Shown here one piece after another: positions 1 through 7,890 of a stretch of DNA of 64,000 nucleotides. Origin of the DNA: Streptomyces mayonensis (GTDB lineage Bacteria; Actinomycetota; Actinomycetes; Streptomycetales; Streptomycetaceae); NCBI RefSeq assembly GCF_018982965.1, contig NZ_JACBYP010000017.1:1-64000 (forward strand), in the 5' to 3' direction. The notes below the pieces were generated by a model. The model had not been told where the DNA came from. It did no database searches and worked only from the letters and a program-made list of their open reading frames with translations. Position numbers and translations under genes: made by a program. Numbering within the stretch: position 1 is the stretch's first letter; every line of letters starts with the position of its first letter.

Positions 1-126
1 GCGACCTCCTGCCCGCCGCCGCGGCACAACTTCCTCACGCTGCCGCGCATCCGCAGTGAATCCCCCGCCTTCGACCTCCACCACTCCCCCGCCGTGCCCA
101 AGGTCGAAGCGGCGGCACTCCGGTGA
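1..126 (+). CDS. ctaD: Cytochrome c oxidase subunit I (C-terminal end only)
   Basis: Frame 1 is open from the window edge to a TGA at 124-126 and encodes 41 residues. The tail includes CPPPRHNF followed by [15 protein letters not shown], which I recognise as the C-terminal signature of actinobacterial aa3 oxidase subunit I. That protein is the heme-copper catalytic subunit that reduces O2 in the cytoplasmic membrane. The catalytic and heme ligands lie upstream of the window. The stop overlaps the next gene in a GTGA arrangement, so the two are probably translationally coupled. Identity rests on this short tail only. Confidence 0.75.
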   Translation, partial: ATSCPPPRHNFLTLPRIRSESPAFDLHHSPAVPKVEAAALR

Positions 127-476
127 GCGGCGAGGACGCCCGTCCGACGACGGCGCGGCTGCTCATCCACCAGATCGAGGGGCACCTGCTCGTCGCCGCC
201 ACCCGTGAGGAGGGGCGGTCGGCCGCCGCCCGCTTCACACTGCCGCTCGACTGGCTGACGGAGCGTCAGCGGCGTGAGGTGGAGGCCCGCTTCGAGGCCG
301 AGCACCTCGCGCTGGCCCGCGGCTCCTGGCAGCGCACGGCGGAGCGTGCCGAGCGGCTGCGCGGGGAGTACGAGGAACGGTACCGGGCCCTGCGGCGGCG
401 GCTGTTGGCGGGTTGCCTGCTGGGCTGGTGCGCCGTACTCGGCTGCGCGGGCGCGCTGCTCGCGGGGCGCGCCTGA
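123..476 (+). CDS. Small hypothetical protein with one C-terminal membrane segment
   Basis: This 117-residue protein starts at a GTG overlapping the oxidase subunit I stop by four bases. The first 90 residues are soluble, charged and predicted helical, with an Arg/Glu-rich stretch around residues 75-92. Residues about 95-113 ([20 protein letters not shown]) form one hydrophobic segment. Coupling to ctaD suggests a membrane role linked to the oxidase, but I recognise no domain and assign no function. Confidence 0.65.
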   Translation: MSGEDARPTTARLLIHQIEGHLLVAATREEGRSAAARFTLPLDWLTERQRREVEARFEAEHLALARGSWQRTAERAERLRGEYEERYRALRRRLLAGCLLGWCAVLGCAGALLAGRA

Positions 477-887
477 AGCCTGTCCGGACCTCGGCACAGA
501 TGACATGGGCCCAGCGGGCCCGGTGGGCCGGCCGCTGCTCCTCCGGGCGCGGGGGCTACGCCGACGATCTCGACGAAGGTGCTGCGCACCCGGCGCGGAC
601 CGGCTGGCGCGGACCGGCTGCCACATGGGCGGCGCGGGTGCGGAAGGCCGCGGTGGCCCGTCCGGCGAGCGGCAGGTTCCGCGCCGGCGGAGGCGGTGCG
701 GACGGCCTCCTCGGCCCGGTCGTCGACCTGGAGGTGGCGGGCGGCACCGGGGCCGAATTTGTCGTGTCCACGGTCTTGTGGAGTAGGGCGAGCCTTCCCT
801 ACTTTGCAGTAAGTTCACTCTGGAAGCGGCTGTGTTCAGCATGCGCGTGCCCTCGCCCCACCACGCCCACCGTCAGAGGAGAGCAGT
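477..887. other. Gene-free interval
   Basis: No frame in this 411-base stretch shows convincing coding bias; the open frames run through from neighbours. The right end holds the probable promoter and leader of the beta-propeller gene, including the inverted repeat at 783-802. The ribosome site GAGGAG lies just before 888. Confidence 0.6.
783..802. promoter_or_regulatory. Inverted repeat GTAGGG-N8-CCCTAC
   Basis: Perfect 6-bp arms at 783-788 and 797-802 flank 8 bases, about 85 bases upstream of the secreted beta-propeller gene. The position fits an operator, but a weak hairpin is equally possible. No regulator is encoded next door. Confidence 0.35.
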
Positions 888-2141
888 ATGCCTGCCTTCA
901 CGACCAGGCACCTCAGCACCGTCGCCGCCGCACTCGCCCTCGCCCTCTCCGTCCCCGCGTCCGGCGCCGCGGCCGCCCCGGACGCCGCCGCGGACCTGCG
1001 TGAGGTGATGTTCGTGGGGAACAACTGGGAGGGCACCGCCGACGTCATCCGCTCGACCGGCGACTTCGCGAGGATCGGCCGGATCAGTGTGATCCCGGAC
1101 CGCGAGGAGCGGATGGCGGAGATCAACGCCGACCCGATCAGGTGGATCTACTTCCAGGCCATCCGCAACAGCGTCGGCGAGGGGCACGACCAGTTCGTCG
1201 ACGACATGTACTCGACGCCGGACGGCGGCTCGGTGGTCGTCTCGCGGCCCAGCTTCGCCGACGTCGTCTCCGTCGACCTCACGACCGGCGAGATCGGCTG
1301 GCGCTTCCCCGTCTCGGGCTACCGCGCGGACCACATGGCAGTCTCCCCCGACGGCACCCGGGTCGCGGTCTCCGCCTCGACCTCCAACACCGTGCACGTG
1401 CTGGACATCCGGACGGGTGCGGAACTCGGCTCGTTCGGCACGGGCGACAAGCCGCACGAGAACATCTTCACCGCCGACGGGAAGTACCTCTGGAACATGT
1501 CCATCGGCGAGGTGAACACCGCGCTCGACGCGCCCTGGCTGGACTGGACGAAGGGCGACCGGCGCATCACGGTCGTGGACGCGCGGACGTACGAGCGGGT
1601 CAGGGTGATCGACATGCGCGAGCGTCTCGACGCGATCGGACTCGGCGACTACTCGGACGCGGTGCGGCCCGCCGTCTTCTCGCCCGACGAGTCCAAGCTG
1701 TACTTCCAGGTCTCGTTCTTCAACGGCTTCTTCGAGTACGACGTGGCCACCGACCGCATCACCCGGACGAAGACCCTGCCGAAGAACCCCGCGACCGGCG
1801 AGGACCGGACAACCTGGGTCAACGACTCGCGGCACCACGGCCTTTCGATGAGCCCGGACGGCGCGAAGGTGTGCGTCGCCGGCACGATGGACGACTACGC
1901 GACGGTCGTCGACCGCACGACGCTCCAGGAGGGTCCGCTGGTCCCGGCCGCCAAGCCGTACTGGGCCACGGTCAGCGGCGACGGCAGGCACTGCGTCGTC
2001 TCCGAGAGCGGCGCGGACCAGGTCACGGCCATCGACTTCGCCACCGGCGAGAAGTCGGTGTCGGTCCCCGTGGGCGACCACCCGCAGCGGGTCCGCCTGG
2101 GCAGGGTGGCGGCGGACTGGACGGGACCGGCCACGGACTGA
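888..2141 (+). CDS. Secreted beta-propeller (YncE-like) protein
   Basis: The protein has 417 residues, with ATG preceded by GAGGAG. Residues 1-30 form a Sec signal peptide (hydrophobic core LSTVAAALALALSV, Ala-rich cleavage region around ASGAAAA). The mature part consists of repeated beta-propeller blades, seen as recurring SPDG or DGKYL turns and VVDARTYE/ATGEKS-type strands. This is typical of YncE/lactonase-like seven-bladed propellers. Such proteins are exported and bind partners or ligands; no catalytic residues can be named. It is monocistronic and faces the convergent phosphoesterase. Confidence 0.8.
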   Translation: MPAFTTRHLSTVAAALALALSVPASGAAAAPDAAADLREVMFVGNNWEGTADVIRSTGDFARIGRISVIPDREERMAEINADPIRWIYFQAIRNSVGEGHDQFVDDMYSTPDGGSVVVSRPSFADVVSVDLTTGEIGWRFPVSGYRADHMAVSPDGTRVAVSASTSNTVHVLDIRTGAELGSFGTGDKPHENIFTADGKYLWNMSIGEVNTALDAPWLDWTKGDRRITVVDARTYERVRVIDMRERLDAIGLGDYSDAVRPAVFSPDESKLYFQVSFFNGFFEYDVATDRITRTKTLPKNPATGEDRTTWVNDSRHHGLSMSPDGAKVCVAGTMDDYATVVDRTTLQEGPLVPAAKPYWATVSGDGRHCVVSESGADQVTAIDFATGEKSVSVPVGDHPQRVRLGRVAADWTGPATD

Positions 2142-2164
2142 TCCGAGCCGCCCGGCGCCGCCGG

Positions 2165-2665
2165 TCAGCGGCGGGGCAGCCGGTGCAGGACCACGTCCGC
2201 CAGCCGGCCGCGGGTCACCGCGGCCGTCATGTAGGTGCAGTACGGCTGGCGGCGCCGGTCCGTGGGCGAACCCGGGTTGAGCAGGCGCAGACCGGTGTCC
2301 GCGGTGGTGTCCCAGGGGATGTGGCTGTGGCCGAAGACGAGGACGTCGAGGTCCGGGAAGCGGGCGGCGCAGCGCCGCTCGCGCCCCCGGGCGTCGCCCG
2401 TCTCGTGGACGACGCCCAGGTGCAGGCCGCCGAGGTCGGCGCGGGCCACCTCGGGCAGCCGGGCGCGCAGTCCGGGTCCGTCGTTGTTGCCGTACACGCC
2501 GACGAGCCGACGGCTGCGGCTCTCCAGCAGGTCGAGGGTGGCGGTGTCGACCCAGTCCCCCGCGTGCACGACGACGTCGGCGCGGGGAACCTCCGCCAGC
2601 AGCGGCGCGGGCAGTTCCCTGGCCCGCTTCGGCAGGTGGGTGTCGGAGACGAGCAGCAGACGCAC
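2165..2665 (-). CDS. Metallophosphoesterase, YfcE/MJ0936 type
   Basis: The 166-residue start is placed at GTG 2663-2665 because the family begins directly with the first metal-binding strand (LLLVSDTHLPKR). Metal-ligand motifs follow in order: SDTH, HAGDW, GNND and FGHSH. These are the hallmarks of small calcineurin-like phosphodiesterases that hydrolyse phosphodiesters with two metals. The substrate cannot be told from sequence. It is convergent with the propeller gene, and no strong ribosome site is visible. Confidence 0.85.
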   Translation of the reverse strand: MRLLLVSDTHLPKRARELPAPLLAEVPRADVVVHAGDWVDTATLDLLESRSRRLVGVYGNNDGPGLRARLPEVARADLGGLHLGVVHETGDARGRERRCAARFPDLDVLVFGHSHIPWDTTADTGLRLLNPGSPTDRRRQPYCTYMTAAVTRGRLADVVLHRLPRR

Positions 2666-2720
2666 ACCGCCAGGGTAGCCACGGGTGCGCGGCCCGCGCC
2701 CGCGGGCGCGCAATCACCGG

Positions 2721-2757
2721 GTAAAACTGTGCAGTCTTACCTGGACAGTCTTACCTG
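2721..2757. promoter_or_regulatory. Operator-like repeat array before the isochorismatase-like gene
   Basis: GTAAAACTG (2721-2729) and CAGTCTTAC (2732-2740) form an inverted repeat with one mismatch around a TG spacer. The unit CAGTCTTACCTG at 2732-2743 is then repeated exactly at 2746-2757. It lies about 50 bases before the ATG at 2804, as expected for a regulator site overlapping a promoter. The cognate regulator is not in this window. Confidence 0.5.
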
Positions 2758-2803
2758 TGGAAATTAGCGTGGTGGGCACGCATCGTCCGAAAGGCACCTC
2801 CTC

Positions 2804-3385
2804 ATGGCCGTCACCACCCTCGACCCCCGTACCGCCCTGGTCGTGATCGACCTCCAGGCCGGCATCGTCTCCGCCCCCACCGAGCCGTACGGCGGCGCCG
2901 AGGTCGTCGCCCGGAGCGCCGAGCTGGCGGACGCCTTCCGCGCCCGGGGCCTGCCCGTGGTCCTGGTCCGGGTCTCCTTCGCCGCCGACGGCGCCGACGC
3001 CGTGCCGGGCCGCACCGAGGCCGGCGGGGCCGGCGGCCCCCGGCCCGAGGGATGGGACGTGGTCGTCGACGAACTGGCCGGCCGTCCCGGCGACATCACG
3101 GTCACCAAGCGCAACTGGGGCGCCTTCCACGGCACCGGCCTCGACGTCCAGCTGCGGCGTCGCTCGGTCACCCAGATCGTGCTGACCGGCATCGCCACCA
3201 GCATCGGTGTCGAGTCCACCGCCCGCGCCGCCCACGAGCACGGTTACCACGTCGCCCTCGCCACCGACGCGATGAGCGACATGAGTGCCGAGGCCCACCG
3301 GAACAGCGTCGAGCGGATCTTCCCGCGCCTGGGCGAGACGGGTACGACGGCGGAGATCCTGGAGCTGCTGGCCAAGACGCACTGA
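2804..3385 (+). CDS. Isochorismatase-family hydrolase without the catalytic Cys
   Basis: This 193-residue protein has the cysteine-hydrolase fold. Asp16 sits in VVIDLQAG and Lys102 in TVTKRNWGAF, matching two residues of the family triad. At the nucleophile position the sequence reads TSIGVESTAR, with Gly135 where nicotinamidases have Cys. EntB/PhzD-type isochorismatases likewise lack the Cys and use water, so isochorismate or a related enol ether is more plausible than an amide substrate. ATG follows AAAGG. An array of operator-like repeats lies upstream. Confidence 0.82.
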   Translation: MAVTTLDPRTALVVIDLQAGIVSAPTEPYGGAEVVARSAELADAFRARGLPVVLVRVSFAADGADAVPGRTEAGGAGGPRPEGWDVVVDELAGRPGDITVTKRNWGAFHGTGLDVQLRRRSVTQIVLTGIATSIGVESTARAAHEHGYHVALATDAMSDMSAEAHRNSVERIFPRLGETGTTAEILELLAKTH

Positions 3386-3497
3386 CGTCCACGAGCGCTG
3401 GCGTCCACGACGCGCTGACGTCCGGCGCCGAAGGGCCACGAGCCCGCGCTGACCGGTCCGCCCCTCACCGACCGCCGGGCCGTTCGCCGCCGGGCCG

Positions 3498-4493
3498 TCA
3501 GCGGGCGGGCCGCTCGCGGAGGGACCGTCCGAGCGGCTCCCACCAGGCCCGGTTGTCCCGGTACCAGGCGACGGTCTCGGCCAGTGCGGCCGCGAAGTCG
3601 CGGTGGGGCCGGTATCCCAGTGCGTCGCGGGCCTTGTTCCAGTCGACCGAGTAGCGCGTGTCGTGGCCCTTGCGGTCGGCGACCGGCGTCACCCGGTCGG
3701 GGCCCGCGCCCAGCGCGTCGAGGAGGCGGGCGGTGAGTTCGCGGTTGCTCAACTCGGTGCCGCCGCCGATGTTGTAGACCTCGCCGGCCCGGCCCCGGGT
3801 CCGGACGAGGTCGACGCCCGCGCAGTGGTCGTCGACGTGCAGCCAGGCGCGGACGTTGCTCCCGTCGCCGTAGAGCGGGACACGGCCGCCGTCCAGGAGG
3901 CGGGTGACGAAGAGCGGCACCAGTTTCTCGGGGAACTGCCGCGGGCCGTAGGTGTTGGAACACCGGGTCACCCGGACGTCCAGGCCGTGAGTGCGGTGGT
4001 AGGACAGCGCCAGCAGGTCGGCCGACGCCTTCGACGCGGAGTACGGGGAACTCGGCCGCAGCGGGTACTCCTCGTCCGCCGAGCCGGACTGCAGCGGGCC
4101 GTAGACCTCGTCGGTGGACACGTGCACGAAGGGGCCCACGCCGTGCCGCAGGGCGGCGTCGAGAAGCGTGTGGGTGCCGACGACGTTGGTGAGGACGAAC
4201 TCCGCCGCGGCGTCGATCGAGCGGTCCACATGGGACTCGGCGGCGAAGTGCACCACCTGGTCGGCGTCCGCCGTCAGTTTGTCGACCAGGGCGGCGTCCC
4301 GGATGTCGCCGTGCACGAAGTCCAGCCGCGGGTGCCCGAGCGGGAGGTTGGCGGCCGTCCCGGCGTAGGTCAGGGCGTCCAGCACGGTGACCCGCGGCGC
4401 CGCGGGTCCGTCGGGCGTCTCGTCCGGGGCCAGGAGTGTGCGGACGTACCGGGAGCCGATGAAGCCGGCTCCTCCGGTGACGAGGATGTTCAT
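3498..4493 (-). CDS. rfbB: dTDP-glucose 4,6-dehydratase
   Basis: This 331-residue extended short-chain dehydrogenase converts dTDP-glucose to dTDP-4-keto-6-deoxyglucose, the entry step to deoxysugars. The NAD site GGAGFIGS is at residues 7-14. The catalytic Thr-Asp-Glu lies in VSTDEVYG and the Tyr-Lys pair in YSASK. HFAAESHVDRSI is also diagnostic of RfbB. The gene stands alone, with no thymidylyltransferase, epimerase or glycosyltransferase beside it, so its product must feed a pathway encoded elsewhere. Confidence 0.93.
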   Translation of the reverse strand: MNILVTGGAGFIGSRYVRTLLAPDETPDGPAAPRVTVLDALTYAGTAANLPLGHPRLDFVHGDIRDAALVDKLTADADQVVHFAAESHVDRSIDAAAEFVLTNVVGTHTLLDAALRHGVGPFVHVSTDEVYGPLQSGSADEEYPLRPSSPYSASKASADLLALSYHRTHGLDVRVTRCSNTYGPRQFPEKLVPLFVTRLLDGGRVPLYGDGSNVRAWLHVDDHCAGVDLVRTRGRAGEVYNIGGGTELSNRELTARLLDALGAGPDRVTPVADRKGHDTRYSVDWNKARDALGYRPHRDFAAALAETVAWYRDNRAWWEPLGRSLRERPAR

Positions 4494-4658
4494 CTGCGGA
4501 TCAGTGCCTTGCTACGACGCTGCGAGGGGGCGGGCGGATGGTGTGCTGCCCCCGCGACGTTACCGGCGTGGCCCGTGCGGTCCGCGGGCGGCCCGGACGC
4601 GCACCGCGCCGGCACGGAGGCCGGCGCGCTGGGCGGTGTCACCACCCTCGGGGCGGGG

Positions 4659-4844
4659 TCAGTCCTCGCCCCGGACGATGTTCGACTCCTGGCCCGGTTG
4701 CGGTGCGCGAGGAGTGCTGCCGTCCTCGACGGCGGGTACGCAGGTACGCATCAGGCCCCTGCTCCGCAGGCGGCGGGCCTTCGACCATCCTGTCTCCAGC
4801 CGACGGACGGCGGGTTTCCCGCTGGTGTCCGTGGTCACGGGCAT
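4659..4844 (-). CDS. 61-residue hypothetical protein
   Basis: The start is the second of two adjacent ATGs, because AAGGA lies five bases before it. The product is short, basic and probably unstructured, with an Arg/Lys-rich middle (RRLETGWSKARRLRSRG), one Cys and a Pro/Gln-rich tail. Codon third positions are mostly G or C, supporting real coding. Its ATG overlaps the stop of the CBS remnant, implying coupling on the minus strand. I recognise no family. Confidence 0.5.
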   Translation of the reverse strand: MPVTTDTSGKPAVRRLETGWSKARRLRSRGLMRTCVPAVEDGSTPRAPQPGQESNIVRGED

Positions 4845-5095
4845 CATCTTCCTTCTGCTTCCGCCACCGGGTCCTGCCGGGTTCTTCCGTGCCCGGTGCG
4901 CTCGCCCCTGCGGGTCCCCGGGAGCGGGCGCCGTGAAACACCGGACGCGGTGCCCCACGGGGTGGGCCGGGCCACACTGATGTCGCCCAGCGCGGACTCC
5001 GGGTCCCGCTCCATCGCCAGGTCGCCGAGGGCGACGATGCCGACCGGGCGCCCCTCGTCGACCGCGGGGACGCGGCGCACCGCGTGTTCGCGCAT
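4844..5095 (-). pseudogene. Remnant of a CBS-domain protein (C-terminal fragment)
   Basis: The minus frame from ATG 5095 begins MREHAVRRVPAVDEGR, then VGIVALGDLAMERDP and SALGDIS, which is the last half of a CBS domain as in short Streptomyces CBS-pair proteins. The rest of that domain and the whole first CBS domain are absent; the SpoIIE gene ends 38 bases upstream instead. After about 40 residues the frame runs into unrelated Arg-rich sequence. This looks like a decayed fragment left by a deletion. A short translated peptide cannot be excluded. Confidence 0.6.
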
Positions 5096-5133
5096 CGGCC
5101 GTGGCGGATCCCGCACCCGGGCGGGCCGGGCGT

Positions 5134-7578
5134 TCACCGGTCGAGCGCGATCTCGCTCCAGACCTGTTTGCCCCCGCTGACGGGCAGCGTCCCCCACGTC
5201 GCCGACATCGCCTCGACGAGGAGGATGCCGCGTCCGCCCGTGGCCTCCCAGCCGATGCTCGTCGGTTTGACGGGCGTACGGGGCGAGGCGTCGGCGACCG
5301 CTGCGCGCAGCCGGGCGCCGATCAGGGCGAGGTCGAGACGGACCTGGCCGTCGGTGTGCACGAGGGCGTTGGTGACGAGTTCGGAGACGATCAGGAGCAC
5401 GCCGTCGATCGTGTCGTCCGCGACGTCCCAGGAGCGCAGGGTGCGCCGGGTGAAGCGGCGGGCGTGCCGCACGGCCTCCGGCAGGCGCCACACCGACCAG
5501 CTCTCCCGCAGCGGGCGCAGGGCCATGCCGTCGTAGCGCACGAGGAGCAGGGCGACGTCGTCACTGCGGCGGGCCTCGCCGAGCAGTGCGTCGGCGACGA
5601 GACCCAGGTGGGCGGGGTCGGAGCCGGCCAGCGCGTGGGCGAACCGGTCGAGGCCGGCGTCGATGTCGCTCTCCGGCGTCTCGACGAGGCCGTCCGTGGT
5701 GAGGGCGATCAGGGTGCCGGGCCGCAGCCGCAGCGGGCTCATCGGGAAGTCGGCCTGCGCGACCACGCCGAGCGGCGGGCCGCCTTCCGCCTCGGCGATC
5801 TCCGTGCTGCCGTCGGGGTGACGCAGCACCGGCGGCAGATGCCCGGCCCGCACGCACCAGGCGGCGCCCTCCTCCATGTCGAGGTCGACGTAGACGCAGG
5901 TGGCGAAGAGATCGGTCTCCATGTCCACCAGCAGCCGGTTGGCGTGGGAGACGACCACGTCCGGCGGATGCCCCTCGGCGGCGTAGGCGCGCAGAGCGGT
6001 GCGCATCTGGCCCATCAGCGTGGCCGCGCCGGCGCTGTGGCCCTGGACGTCGCCGATGACGAGGGCCACGTGGTGGTCGGGCAGCGGGATCACGTCGTAC
6101 CAGTCGCCGCCCAGCTCGAGTCCGGCCGTGCTGGGCAGGTAGCGGGCGACGGCGACCGCGCCGGGCAGCTCCGGCAGGCGGCGCGGCAGCAGCTGGCGCT
6201 GGAGCATGCCGACCAGTTCGTGTTCGGCGTCGAAGGCGTGGGCGCGCATCAGGGCCTGCCCGGCGAGGCCCGCGGAGGCGGTGAGCAGGGCGCGTTCGTC
6301 GGGGCCGAAGTCGTGCGGCGCGTCCCAGCCGATCAGGCAGGCCCCGGCCATGCGGCCGCCGGCGGGCAGCGGCAGTACGGCGAGGCCGCCGGGGCCGACG
6401 TCGGCGAGCGCGGGTTCCAGGTCGCCGGAGCCGGCGGGCCATATCCGGGCACGGCCCTCGCGCAGGGCGGCGGCGAGGGTCGGCATCGCCCGTACCGGCG
6501 CGTCCGGCCACTCGGTGCGCCACTCCAGCCGCCACAGCTCGGGCCAGGACTCGGGGTCGGGCGGGTCGAGGACGGTGACGACCAGCCGGTCGTTCTCCAG
6601 CTCGGCCAGGGCGATCCGGTCGGCGCGCAGCGGCCTGCGCAGGGCGGCGACCACGGCCTGGCTCACGTCGCGCACGGTCCCGGCGGTCGCGAGGGCCGTG
6701 GCGAGCCGCTGCACGCGGGCCACGTCGGTGACGTCGGGGCGCAGCGTGGAGGCGTCGGCGACGGTGCCCACCAGGCGGGTCGGCCGTCCCTCGCCGCCGG
6801 GCAGCAGGCGCCCGCTGAGCCGGAGCCACTTCGGCGGCCCGCTGGGCTGCAGTACGCGGAACTCCAGCTCCCGCTCGCCGATGGTCATGTGGTCGGACTC
6901 GGTCACCGACATGAGGGACGGCAGGTCCTCCGGCACGGTGAGGCCGAGCAGTGTCTCGACCTTGCCGTCGAACTCGTCGGGGGCGAGGCCGAACAGCCGC
7001 AGGATGCCGTCACCGACCTCGACCCGGCCGCTGTCCATCGAGAGGGTGAAGGCACCGGGCCGCAGTTCCCCGCCGTCGGCGGCCTCGGCCGGCGCGGGGC
7101 AGATCAGGGCCTCGGCGATCAGTTCGAGGCAGGCGCGGTCCTCGGTACCGAAGCCGTCCGGCTGCTCGGTCGAGGCGAGCAGGCAGCCGCCGTCCCCGCG
7201 CACGGGCAGCGAGGCGAGCGAGACGCCGCTCGACGGTACGCGCCGCGACTCGGCCGAACCGGCGAACTCCTCCGGACCGACCCAGACCGCGACGCCGCCC
7301 CGGTGGGCCTCGGCGACCGCGGAACCGCCGGACGCCGGGTAGCTGTCGCGGACGCCGTACAGGGACCGCGGCACACCGGCCGACTCGACCAGGCAGAGCA
7401 GGTCGCGGTGGTCGCCGGGGGTGTAGAGGGCGGCGAAGGAGGCGCCCGCGAAGACCAGCGCCTGCTCCAGGATCCGGCGGGTGCGCTCGCGGGGGTCGGG
7501 CCCGGCCGCGATCGCCTTCAGGGCACCCTCGGCCCGCAGGGCCCTCGGCCCGCGTTGCGCAGCACCCTCTCCGACCAC
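5134..7578 (-). CDS. GAF/PAS sensor with SpoIIE-type PP2C phosphatase and ATPase domains
   Basis: This protein has about 814 residues. The order is an N-terminal GAF-like domain, a PAS domain (around MDSGRVEVGDGILRLFG), a second GAF domain, a PP2C-type SpoIIE domain and an anti-sigma-like HATPase domain. The SpoIIE domain carries GGDWYDVIPL, VIGDVQGHS and GHLPP; the ATPase domain carries IVSELVTNALVH and GGRGILLV. Such proteins dephosphorylate STAS antagonists and can also phosphorylate them, controlling sigma factors. The start is uncertain: GTG 7578 keeps family-like sequence, but the frame stays open to 7812. An ATG at 7586 in another frame has high GC3 over about 20 codons before stopping at 7518. 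Confidence 0.85.
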   Translation of the reverse strand: MVGEGAAQRGPRALRAEGALKAIAAGPDPRERTRRILEQALVFAGASFAALYTPGDHRDLLCLVESAGVPRSLYGVRDSYPASGGSAVAEAHRGGVAVWVGPEEFAGSAESRRVPSSGVSLASLPVRGDGGCLLASTEQPDGFGTEDRACLELIAEALICPAPAEAADGGELRPGAFTLSMDSGRVEVGDGILRLFGLAPDEFDGKVETLLGLTVPEDLPSLMSVTESDHMTIGERELEFRVLQPSGPPKWLRLSGRLLPGGEGRPTRLVGTVADASTLRPDVTDVARVQRLATALATAGTVRDVSQAVVAALRRPLRADRIALAELENDRLVVTVLDPPDPESWPELWRLEWRTEWPDAPVRAMPTLAAALREGRARIWPAGSGDLEPALADVGPGGLAVLPLPAGGRMAGACLIGWDAPHDFGPDERALLTASAGLAGQALMRAHAFDAEHELVGMLQRQLLPRRLPELPGAVAVARYLPSTAGLELGGDWYDVIPLPDHHVALVIGDVQGHSAGAATLMGQMRTALRAYAAEGHPPDVVVSHANRLLVDMETDLFATCVYVDLDMEEGAAWCVRAGHLPPVLRHPDGSTEIAEAEGGPPLGVVAQADFPMSPLRLRPGTLIALTTDGLVETPESDIDAGLDRFAHALAGSDPAHLGLVADALLGEARRSDDVALLLVRYDGMALRPLRESWSVWRLPEAVRHARRFTRRTLRSWDVADDTIDGVLLIVSELVTNALVHTDGQVRLDLALIGARLRAAVADASPRTPVKPTSIGWEATGGRGILLVEAMSATWGTLPVSGGKQVWSEIALDR

Positions 7579-7812
7579 GTCGCCATTACAGCGCCAACGG
7601 GGCGCCCGCGCAGCCCCTGCGGAGCTGTTACCGGTGGTGCGGGGCGTGCGTCCGGGTGTGGGAGCGCGCCCGCGCGGACGTCGACGGCGTCCGTGCCGCC
7701 CCGGCGGTCCCGGTGGCCCCACGAGACCGACAACGCCACGCACGGCGCAGCGGGCGTCGACGCGCCACCGGAGATCCCCCGGCAGCCGCTGAAGGCAGGG
7801 GCGTTCTGCCAC

Positions 7813-7848
7813 GGCGGTCCGGTCCTCCCGCCGGAGGACCGGACCGCC
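7813..7848 (-). terminator. Strong hairpin after the S1 protease gene
   Basis: A perfect 16-bp stem (7813-7828 with 7833-7848) closes a 4-base loop, about 40 bases past the protease stop on the minus strand. There is no T-run, as is common for actinobacterial terminators. The rest of the 312-base gap from 7579 to 7890 shows no gene. Confidence 0.7.
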
Positions 7849-7890
7849 CGTCCGGGTGCCGCATGCGCCGGTCGCCCGGCGGGGTGGCGG

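Noticed and set aside
873..2717. A 614-residue minus-strand frame across the beta-propeller gene
   Set aside because: It is an Arg/Ala-rich shadow frame; the beta-propeller and phosphoesterase frames carry the motifs.
7518..7586. Alternative ATG for the SpoIIE-type protein at 7586 in another frame with high GC3 codons
   Set aside because: The frame stops at 7518 before reaching any domain; joining it to the phosphatase frame would need an unproven frameshift. GTG 7578 was kept as the start.
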